Shown here piece by piece: positions 1 to 5,701 of a stretch of DNA of 15,226 nt. Where the stretch lies: the NCBI GenBank assembly GCA_005239845.1, contig SBBD01000087.1, positions 1 through 15,226 of the forward strand. The letters are read 5' to 3'. This DNA comes from an archaeon. Lineage in GTDB: Archaea; Micrarchaeota; Micrarchaeia; Norongarragalinales; SBBD01. Under the pieces are notes generated by a model. It saw only the letters and a list, made by a program, of their open reading frames with translations. It did not search any database and was not told the DNA's origin. A program made the position numbers and the translations under genes. Positions within the stretch are counted from its first letter, which is position 1; every line of letters begins with the position of its first letter.

Positions 1-2457
1 AGCGTGTACGAGAAACTCTTGGAAGTCAGGCATTTGGAACGAAGCGAAAAGGAGTTCGAGGAATTGGAAGTCACCCTGGAAGAAGAGAAAGAGCTTTTGG
101 CCTTGAGCAAACGGCCCGACCTGTTCGACGCGATTGTCGGAAGCATCGCGCCCAGCATTTACGGATATCCGGAAATGAAGCTCGCCATTGCATTGCAGAT
201 GTTCGGGGGCAACATGCACAAAGTGCTGCCGGACGGCAAGCGCGTAAGAGGAGAGCAGCACATTTTATTGATCGGAGACCCGGGCTGCCTTGTGGCAGAC
301 GAGCGCGTGGCGATGGGCAACGGAGCCATCGTGAAAATCGGGAGTATGGGCAAGCACCATTTGCAGTCCTTGAATCAACACGTGCAGACGGGCGAAGGCG
401 GAGGAAAAACCGACGTGGCGGCTATGTTCCATGTTTATCCGAAGCAGGAAGTCATGGAGATCATTACGGAGAGCGGCAAGAGCATCAGGGGAACGCCGAA
501 CCATCCACTTCTGCAAATGTACTCTGAAAACCATGTCGTGAAAAGAAAGTGGACGCGGCTGGATGAGTTCAAGGTCGGAGACCGCGTGGCCGTGGTAACC
601 AGGATACGATGCAGTATTACGCACTACCTTCCAACGGGGTTTGCGGTTCAAACGAGAAAGTTTGGCCCCAAATTCAAAGGAAAACTGCCTGAAAAAATGA
701 CCCCCGAACTAGCTGCGTTGTTAGGGTACGTCTTAGGAGACGGCTGGGTACAAAAATACGTCGTAGGATTTGTAGTGGCAGAACCCGAAGGAGACGTGCT
801 GGAGCCCCTGCTGCAAAAATGTGAAAATTTATTCGGGATACGGCCCTCCGTCGTGAAAAGAAAGTTGCCGGGAAGAAAAATCTGGCTTTACTATGCGGCG
901 TTGCGGTCGGAAGACGCCGCCTCCAACTTGAAGTTCTTGAGAGAAAAGCGGGTGCCGGACGTGATTCTGCGGTCCGGAAACGAAGTAGCGGCAGCGTTTT
1001 TGCAGTGGCTCTATGAAGCGGATGGCACAGTTTTCGACAAAGGAAGAGGGAAAAGATGCGTGGGACTCAAGGCAAAGAACATCGAATTGCTGCGCGACGT
1101 GCAAGTATTGCTGCTGCGTTTCGGCATCCATAGCCGCATCATTGAAAATGCGCTCCTCATCCGCCGCGGAAAAGACATTCTGAAATTTGCGGAAAAAATC
1201 GGGTTTGCTTCCAAGAAAAAAAAGGCAAAGCTTGCGGAAGCAGCGGAGCACGCCAAAGCATTTGCACGCGTGGGTAATCAACGGAGTGAACGCATTGTAA
1301 AAATCGTTCGACATCCTTCTGAAGACGTCTTTGACATCGAGGTGCCGAAGACGCACCGGTTTATTGCCAACGGAATCATTTCCCACAACACGGCCAAGAC
1401 GGCGACGCTGCAATACGCTTCGCGCTTGGCGCCCAAATGCATCTACGTTTCAGGCAAGGGGACCTCTTCGGTTGGACTTACTGCTTCTGCGGAAAAAGAC
1501 GAGTTCGGAGAGGGGTGGGTGCTGAAGGCGGGAGCACTTGTGCTTGCCTCCGGAGGGCAAGTGGCTGTCGACGAACTGGACAAAATGACGGAGGAAGACC
1601 GCAGTGCCATGCACGAAGCTTTGGAAAGCGGCACCATCAGTATCGCCAAAGCAGGCATTGTCACGCGGTTTAATGCGCGCACATCCGTGCTTGCGGCCGC
1701 AAATCCGAAACTGGGAAGGTTCAACCCGAACGAGCCTCCGGCATCGCAATTCGAACTTTCGCCTACGCTCCTTAGCCGCTTCGATTTGGCGTTTCCCATC
1801 AAGGACGTTCTAGACGAGGTACAGGACAGCAAAGTGGCAGAGCATATTTTGAAGGGACACCGCGCGGCCACGGGAAGTGAAAAGGAAAAGCACAGCATAG
1901 AGCCCGTCATCCCCATCGACATGTTACGCAAATACATTGCCTATGCGAGAAGGAATTATGCGCCCACGCTCACGGAAGAGGCGAGCACGAAAATCAAGGA
2001 GTACTACTTGAAGCTGAGAAAGATGGGCATGAAGCAGAACTATTACCCCGTCACGGCAAGGCAAATCGAGGGCTTGATTCGATTGGCGGAAGCCAGCGCG
2101 AAGGCGAGGCTGAACGACGAGGTGCTTTCGGAAGACGCGGAACGCGCGATTCAATTGACGGAATACGTGCTGCGCACCGTGTTCATGGACCGCGAGACAG
2201 GACGGATCGACAGCGACATCATGAACATCGGGCAGCCGAAGAGCAAGATCGACCGGGCGCGCACGGTGCTGGAAATCATCGAGGAGAAGGAAAAGGAACT
2301 CGACCTGGTGGCCGTGGAGGATGTGGTAAAGGAGGCGGAGGCCGCGGGAGTCGAGGAACGGCAGGTGCGCGAGATTTTGGAGCAGCTGCACCGCCAGGCG
2401 GAGATCTTCAGGCCCAAGACCGGGTTCGTGAAAACGAGCAGGAAGCGAAGGCAATAG
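1..2457 (+). CDS. mcm: MCM replicative helicase, 5'-truncated by the window, interrupted by an intein
   Basis: ATP-driven 3'-5' hexameric helicase that unwinds DNA at replication forks. The reading frame is open from base 1. The GTG at 4 is probably an internal codon, because the N-terminal DNA-binding/hexamerisation domain (roughly the first 250 residues of archaeal MCMs) is absent and must lie upstream. Numbering from that GTG, the family block SIAPSIYG is at 47-54. Walker A is split as GDPG (91-94) and TAKT (463-466) around the intein. Walker B VAVDELDKM is at 520-528, the sensor-1 Asn in AAANPK at 567, the arginine finger in LLSRFD at 592, and sensor 2 in the VTARQIEGLIRLAEA stretch. A winged-helix C-terminus follows, ending in a basic tail. 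The spliced product visible here is 449 residues. A cyclo-ligase gene follows on the same strand but has its own TATA box, so mcm probably ends its transcript. Family assignment is certain; helicase activity depends on intein splicing. Confidence 0.97.
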   Translation, partial: SVYEKLLEVRHLERSEKEFEELEVTLEEEKELLALSKRPDLFDAIVGSIAPSIYGYPEMKLAIALQMFGGNMHKVLPDGKRVRGEQHILLIGDPGCLVADERVAMGNGAIVKIGSMGKHHLQSLNQHVQTGEGGGKTDVAAMFHVYPKQEVMEIITESGKSIRGTPNHPLLQMYSENHVVKRKWTRLDEFKVGDRVAVVTRIRCSITHYLPTGFAVQTRKFGPKFKGKLPEKMTPELAALLGYVLGDGWVQKYVVGFVVAEPEGDVLEPLLQKCENLFGIRPSVVKRKLPGRKIWLYYAALRSEDAASNLKFLREKRVPDVILRSGNEVAAAFLQWLYEADGTVFDKGRGKRCVGLKAKNIELLRDVQVLLLRFGIHSRIIENALLIRRGKDILKFAEKIGFASKKKKAKLAEAAEHAKAFARVGNQRSERIVKIVRHPSEDVFDIEVPKTHRFIANGIISHNTAKTATLQYASRLAPKCIYVSGKGTSSVGLTASAEKDEFGEGWVLKAGALVLASGGQVAVDELDKMTEEDRSAMHEALESGTISIAKAGIVTRFNARTSVLAAANPKLGRFNPNEPPASQFELSPTLLSRFDLAFPIKDVLDEVQDSKVAEHILKGHRAATGSEKEKHSIEPVIPIDMLRKYIAYARRNYAPTLTEEASTKIKEYYLKLRKMGMKQNYYPVTARQIEGLIRLAEASAKARLNDEVLSEDAERAIQLTEYVLRTVFMDRETGRIDSDIMNIGQPKSKIDRARTVLEIIEEKEKELDLVAVEDVVKEAEAAGVEERQVREILEQLHRQAEIFRPKTGFVKTSRKRRQ
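286..1389 (+). mobile_element. In-frame intein with LAGLIDADG homing endonuclease, inserted in the MCM Walker A motif
   Basis: A 368-residue protein intron sits between the glycine of GDPG and the threonine of TAKT. The N-terminal splice block begins with the nucleophile Cys (CLVADERVAMGNG). Block B is TPNH (intein residues 70-73). The C-terminal blocks are DVFDIEVPKTHRFIANG and IISHN, ending in the canonical His-Asn and followed by Thr as +1 nucleophile. In the middle are two LAGLIDADG dodecapeptides, LLGYVLGDGW and FLQWLYEADGTV, each keeping its metal-binding Asp (intein residues 152 and 246). The endonuclease therefore looks intact and the element is probably still mobile or recently was. 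Base composition is lower in GC than the host gene: 29 of 60 at 601-660 against 36 of 60 at 2221-2280. Removing the intein restores a normal GDPGTAKT P-loop, so MCM is inactive until splicing occurs. Seen directly: boundaries and motifs. Inferred: activity. Confidence 0.95.
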
Positions 2458-2489
2458 TCCTAAGAAGGCGAAAACCCCTGAGGCGCACC

Positions 2490-2510
2490 CCCCGGAGAAA
2501 AAAAACGGGG
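2490..2510 (+). terminator. Possible stem-loop downstream of mcm
   Basis: CCCCG (2490-2494) can pair with CGGGG (2506-2510) across an 11-nt, A-rich loop. The same GGGG (2507-2510) can alternatively pair with CCCC at 2515-2518 across AACG, so the two hairpins are mutually exclusive. It lies between the mcm stop codon and the next gene's TATA box, where a 3' end is expected. There is no T-tract after it, so it is not a typical archaeal terminator. Weak call. Confidence 0.25.
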
Positions 2511-2542
2511 AACGCCCCCTAACCGCACGCAGAAACGCCACC

Positions 2543-2549
2543 TTAAATA
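2543..2549 (+). promoter_or_regulatory. TATA box of the cyclo-ligase gene
   Basis: TTAAATA is centred about 28 nt before the ATG at 2574. Archaeal transcription starts about 25-27 nt after the TATA centre, so the mRNA would begin at or next to the start codon and be essentially leaderless. No clear Shine-Dalgarno sequence lies in between, which agrees with this. Confidence 0.6.
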
Positions 2550-2573
2550 CTTCCGAGCGCTAAAGGGTAGCGT

Positions 2574-3131
2574 ATGAAACGCGTCCTCCGCAAGCGCCTG
2601 CTCCGGAAAAGGAAAACCCACGTGCCGAAAGCGGCCCAGACGAAAAACGCGCTCATCCTGAAACGCGTCCTCCAACTGCCCGAGTTCAGGAAGGCCAAGA
2701 CCGTCATGCTCTACGCGCCCATCTACGGCGAAGTGGACACCAAGGGCATTTTTTACGCCGCGCTCAAGCAGAGAAAACGCGTCGGTCTGCCGAAAGTTAA
2801 GGGGGAGCAACTCGAGGCACGCGCGGTAAAAAGCTGGGAGGAGCTCGGAAAAGGCGTTCTGGGCGTCTTGGAGCCGCTCAAGCACTCCCACGCCCTCGAA
2901 CCTTCAGAAATCGGCCTCGTGTTCGTTCCCGGCATCGCGTTCGACGAGGAAGGCTACCGTTTGGGGTACGGCAAAGGGTTCTACGACCGTTTTCTAGGGC
3001 AAGTGAGCAAGGAGGCGAAAAAAATCGGGCTGGCGTACGAGTTCCAGGTAGTAAAAAGGCTTCCGAGAGAACCCCACGACGAGAAAGTGAATATCCTAAT
3101 AACGGAAAAAAGGGTTTTGAGAATAAAATAA
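2574..3131 (+). CDS. 5-formyltetrahydrofolate cyclo-ligase (MTHFS family)
   Basis: Cytosolic enzyme of one-carbon metabolism that uses ATP to convert 5-formyl-tetrahydrofolate (or an equivalent pterin) to the 5,10-methenyl form. It has 185 residues, the usual family length. Visible family marks are the basic start with the K-x-x-LRKRLL-x-R pattern (2-13), the segment AKTVMLYAPIYGEVDT (41-56), VPGIAFD (118-124), the glycine/aromatic signature GYGKGFYDRF (131-140), and the C-terminal LPREPHDEKVNILITEKRV stretch that closes the fold. Start chosen at ATG 2574 because a TATA box lies at leaderless distance. ppcA begins 68 bp downstream with no TATA box of its own visible, so the two may be co-transcribed. 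The family is sparsely distributed in archaea, and the actual pterin substrate here is inferred. Some family members act on other pterins or have drifted in function. Confidence 0.93.
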   Translation: MKRVLRKRLLRKRKTHVPKAAQTKNALILKRVLQLPEFRKAKTVMLYAPIYGEVDTKGIFYAALKQRKRVGLPKVKGEQLEARAVKSWEELGKGVLGVLEPLKHSHALEPSEIGLVFVPGIAFDEEGYRLGYGKGFYDRFLGQVSKEAKKIGLAYEFQVVKRLPREPHDEKVNILITEKRVLRIK

Positions 3132-3140
3132 GGAGAAAGA

Positions 3141-3190
3141 GGGGCGAAGGGTAGAGCGGGCAGGGGAGGCTAAGGGGCAAGAGAGGGGGG
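3141..3190 (+). promoter_or_regulatory. Six-run G-quadruplex motif in the ppcA leader
   Basis: The 68 bases between the cyclo-ligase stop and the ppcA ATG are 59/68 purine on the coding strand. They hold six G-runs of at least three: 3141-3144, 3149-3151, 3158-3160, 3163-3166, 3174-3177 and 3185-3190. The loops are 4, 6, 2, 7 and 7 nt. Any four consecutive runs satisfy the standard G3+N1-7 quadruplex pattern. The last run also supplies the only G-rich element that could act as ribosome-binding site for ppcA, so folding could affect translation. Pattern seen; function inferred. Confidence 0.4.
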
Positions 3191-3199
3191 AAGAAGCGC

Positions 3200-4702
3200 A
3201 TGAGCCGAAAGATTCCGGCCACTATGGCCACGCAGCACCCGGACAATGCCTCGCCCCACCCCTTTTCGGGGAAGGCATTCGTTCCTACGGCAGAAGAGGC
3301 GGAAGAGGCCCACTACTGTTTTTCGGAATTGCAGTGCCAAGAGTTCATGTGGGACTGGGAAGGAAAGCACGTGGACGAAAACGTGGTGGAGCGGCTCGTA
3401 GAATCGCATCCCGGTTTTTATCGCAAGCACGCGTTGGGAAAGGACGTGTTCCTGACGTTCCGCGTGCCCAACGTGTGGAAAGAAAAGGGCTACCGCGTCG
3501 CGAGAGCGTTCGCGAACGTGATTGCGGCGAACGACTACATGGAAGAGCTCGGAATGCACGCGCCACCCGTATTTGAACTGATTTTGCCGCTGACCGCGAG
3601 CGCCCAACAGCTGTTTTACTTGCGGACCAAATACGCGGAAATCGTGAAGGCCTTTGAAGTGCTGCGCGAGCCCGGCCCCAAAGATATCGAGCTCATTCCC
3701 CTCGTGGAGGAACCAGAGCACATGGTGAACGTGGGCAAGCTGCTGAGGGAATACTGTGCCTTATGCACGGGCTCGCCGTTCAAGAAATTCGAGACGCCCT
3801 ACCTTCGTCCGTTCTTGGCCCGGTCGGATCCTGCGTTGAACGCGGGCCTCGTACCTGCCGTGCTTGCGGCCAAGGTGGCGTTAAGCGAGTGCCGCTTGTT
3901 CGAAGAAGAAAACGGCGTGCCCACGCACCCCATTCTGGGCGCGGGCGCGCTCCCGTTCCGGGGGCACTTGAGTCCGGAAAACGTGGGCGGGTTCGCGGAA
4001 GAGTACAAAGGCTTGAGGACGGCGACCGTGCAGAGCGCGTTCCGTGCAGACTACCCGCTGGCCACCGTCAAAAAAGCGGTGCGCCTGCTGAACAAGAACC
4101 TGAACGAAAAGGCAAAAGTGGTTGAAGAGGGAGAGAAAAGGGCGGCCGAACAATCCATTCGCCTTTTTTCACAAGAATACGGGGCGCGCGTGGAGGCGTT
4201 GGCGCCCACCATACAGAAAATGGCGGCCTTCGTGCCCGCGAGAAGGGAGCGGAAACTACACGTGGGCCTGTTCGGCTATTCGAGGGCCGTGGGAAAACAC
4301 GCGCTGCCGAGGGCCATCGCGTTCGCGGCGGCGCTTTATTCGCTGGGCGTGCCGCCGGAGTTCTGGGGGATGAAGGCGTTACGACGACTGAACGGAAGGG
4401 AGAAAGAGGCATTGTTGGGGACGTATTCGCACTTCAAGAAAGACGTGGAGGCGGCGGGAGGGTGGCTGAACCAGCGAAACGTGGAGCGGCTTTCGGCTGC
4501 AAGCCCCGCATGGCGCCAAGTAAAGGAAGATGTGCAAGCGGCGGAAACATTTTTTGGAGAGGAGCTTGGGCCGCGGACAGAGCCACAACAAAAGCACGCG
4601 CGGCTTGCGGGGGAGGCGCTGAAAGAATTAAGGAAAGGCGGGACAAAACGGCTCGCTGCACTCGTCGAAGAAAGCGGGAAACTGCGAAAAAGCCTAGGCT
4701 GA
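3200..4702 (+). CDS. ppcA: Phosphoenolpyruvate carboxylase, archaeal type
   Basis: Adds bicarbonate to PEP to give oxaloacetate, feeding biosynthesis in the cytosol. It belongs to the short archaeal PEP carboxylase family, not the ~900-residue bacterial/plant type, and 500 residues is a normal length for it. Family landmarks in order: KIPATMATQHPDN (4-16), MWDWEGKHVDENVV (50-63), KDVFLTFRVPN (81-91), RSDPALNAGL (208-217), ILGAGALPFRGHLSPEN (245-261), QSAFRADYP (278-286), and HVGLFGYSR beginning at 354, followed by LPRAI and SLGVPPEFWG. The ATG at 3200 gives the conserved N-terminus exactly, so the start is firm. It follows the cyclo-ligase by 68 bp and faces the DUF2797 gene tail to tail, with 59 bp between stops and no obvious T-tract terminator. 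Confidence 0.97.
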   Translation: MSRKIPATMATQHPDNASPHPFSGKAFVPTAEEAEEAHYCFSELQCQEFMWDWEGKHVDENVVERLVESHPGFYRKHALGKDVFLTFRVPNVWKEKGYRVARAFANVIAANDYMEELGMHAPPVFELILPLTASAQQLFYLRTKYAEIVKAFEVLREPGPKDIELIPLVEEPEHMVNVGKLLREYCALCTGSPFKKFETPYLRPFLARSDPALNAGLVPAVLAAKVALSECRLFEEENGVPTHPILGAGALPFRGHLSPENVGGFAEEYKGLRTATVQSAFRADYPLATVKKAVRLLNKNLNEKAKVVEEGEKRAAEQSIRLFSQEYGARVEALAPTIQKMAAFVPARRERKLHVGLFGYSRAVGKHALPRAIAFAAALYSLGVPPEFWGMKALRRLNGREKEALLGTYSHFKKDVEAAGGWLNQRNVERLSAASPAWRQVKEDVQAAETFFGEELGPRTEPQQKHARLAGEALKELRKGGTKRLAALVEESGKLRKSLG

Positions 4703-4761
4703 TGGGAGGGGTAGTTGGCTTGCGGGGGAGACGAGTTGGAACTGGGTCTTGACGATGGAGT

Positions 4762-5601
4762 TTAGAACAGGCCGCCTTCTCCCAGCAAATGAAGCCCCAC
4801 GAGACGGTTGAGTTCCAAAACGCGAACCGCCTCTTCCTGCCGTAAGAACAAGAGCGAGCCCTTGCTCCCCATGATGGTGCCCTGCAACGCTTCCGTGCGT
4901 TCTGGAACAACGGAAAAGACGGGGTAGCGGGGAGTGAAGTCAAGAACACGTGGAAAAGTCGTGCCTGCACCATTGAAAAAACGTTCCAGAGAGGAAAACG
5001 ACGGGTCGGCCAGCAGCTGGCTTGCAACAGACTGGAAGTGCGAAAAAGCGGCCTCCTTGTCGAAGGCAAGCAACGTGGTTTTTTGTTTTGCGTTGAGGAA
5101 GTTCCGCGCGCCTTTTCTTACCAAATCCGCCTCCACGCGGCGCGCCTCCTTGCCGTCCTTCACGCGGAACAATACGGCCCCGAAATCCGCTCCTTGCTCC
5201 TGTAGACGCCTTTCGATCCGGTGCTCTTGCGACACGCCTGCCTTCACTTCTGTTCCGAACCCCGCCACATAGACGACCATCTGCATTTCCTTGCAGTCTT
5301 CGCGCACCTCGGGAAACGCCAGGCAGACGCTGCCGTCGCATTTTAAGCAGGGAAGCAGGGCGTCATCGCTTGCGCAGTAGCGGCACTGGGTTCCTGCCTT
5401 CAATTTGGCGGCCAGCGGGCACGGGTGGTAGGCGCCCTGCAGGTCGTCGTAGCCCACGCAAACCTTTTCGGAGGAAAACTGGAGGGAAACGGGGAAAGAG
5501 GAAGAAAGGACCCTTGCGGAAAAGATCTCTGTCGGCGGGTCGTAGAGCCAGAGCTGGGGGGAAAAGTCTTCCGTGTGGGAAATGCTGACGACGTGCTTCA
5601 T
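4762..5601 (-). CDS. DUF2797 family protein with cysteine cluster
   Basis: Protein of 279 residues whose biochemical function is, as far as I know, undefined. The N-terminal third has eight cysteines (48, 61, 73, 76, 85, 88, 93, 103), including CRYC and CLKC pairs, indicating one or two zinc-binding ribbons. Residues 111-139 (YVAGFGTEVKAGVS...RIERRLQEQGAD) match the core of DUF2797, which resembles a GIY-YIG-like fold: a Tyr-bearing strand, then a K-x-GV-[ST] strand, an Arg-rich helix and EQGA. The C-terminal ALQGTIMGSKGSLLFL segment matches the family's 'G-x-I-x-G-x-KG' ending. No catalytic nuclease residues can be confirmed. The ATG at 5601 is preceded on the minus strand by TTTTATT at 5635-5629, too near for a normal leader and with no Shine-Dalgarno sequence. 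It is divergent from the 5702 gene and shares a 100-bp control region with it. Confidence 0.85.
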   Translation of the reverse strand: MKHVVSISHTEDFSPQLWLYDPPTEIFSARVLSSSFPVSLQFSSEKVCVGYDDLQGAYHPCPLAAKLKAGTQCRYCASDDALLPCLKCDGSVCLAFPEVREDCKEMQMVVYVAGFGTEVKAGVSQEHRIERRLQEQGADFGAVLFRVKDGKEARRVEADLVRKGARNFLNAKQKTTLLAFDKEAAFSHFQSVASQLLADPSFSSLERFFNGAGTTFPRVLDFTPRYPVFSVVPERTEALQGTIMGSKGSLLFLRQEEAVRVLELNRLVGLHLLGEGGLF

Positions 5602-5628
5602 GGGAAAAGGGGAAGATGGGACAAGGAG

Positions 5629-5635
5629 AATAAAA
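5629..5635 (-). promoter_or_regulatory. TATA-like box for the DUF2797 gene
   Basis: Minus-strand TTTTATT is centred about 31 nt from the ATG at 5601, so transcription would start within a few bases of the start codon. The whole stretch 5602-5640 is almost pure pyrimidine on the minus strand and lacks a Shine-Dalgarno sequence, consistent with a leaderless or near-leaderless message. Confidence 0.4.
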
Positions 5636-5642
5636 GGAGGAG

Positions 5643-5657
5643 GGAAACCGCGTTTCC
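5643..5657. promoter_or_regulatory. Inverted repeat between divergent promoters, possible operator
   Basis: GGAAAC-CGC-GTTTCC is a perfect 6-bp inverted repeat around a 3-bp spacer. It lies between the two TATA-like elements of the divergent genes at 5601 and 5702, where a dimeric regulator could control both. It is short enough to arise by chance. Confidence 0.3.
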
Positions 5658-5664
5658 AGTGAAG

Positions 5665-5677
5665 TTATTTAATAATA
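5665..5677 (+). promoter_or_regulatory. AT-rich TATA element upstream of the 5702 gene
   Basis: TTATTTAATAATA is the strongest AT island in the divergent region. As a TATA box it would start transcription near 5694-5698, leaving little or none of the strong Shine-Dalgarno sequence at 5685-5694 in the mRNA. The element is nearly symmetric (TTATTAAATAA on the other strand), so it might instead or also serve the minus-strand gene with a ~40-nt leader. Confidence 0.5.
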
Positions 5678-5684
5678 GCGCCAA

Positions 5685-5694
5685 AAAGGAGGTG
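5685..5694 (+). promoter_or_regulatory. Strong Shine-Dalgarno sequence deciding the start at 5702
   Basis: AAAGGAGGTG is almost fully complementary to the 16S rRNA 3' end and lies 7 nt before ATG 5702. It favours this ATG over the in-frame ATG at 5738. Confidence 0.7.
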
Positions 5695-5701
5695 GGCACC
5701 T

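Noticed and set aside
4..6. GTG at position 4 as the real start of mcm
   Set aside because: The frame is open to base 1, and the protein would lack the whole N-terminal domain that precedes this region in archaeal MCMs; the gene is cut by the window edge.
4691..4700. Palindrome AGCCTAGGCT at the end of ppcA as a terminator
   Set aside because: It lies inside the coding sequence, has no loop, and is not followed by a T-tract.
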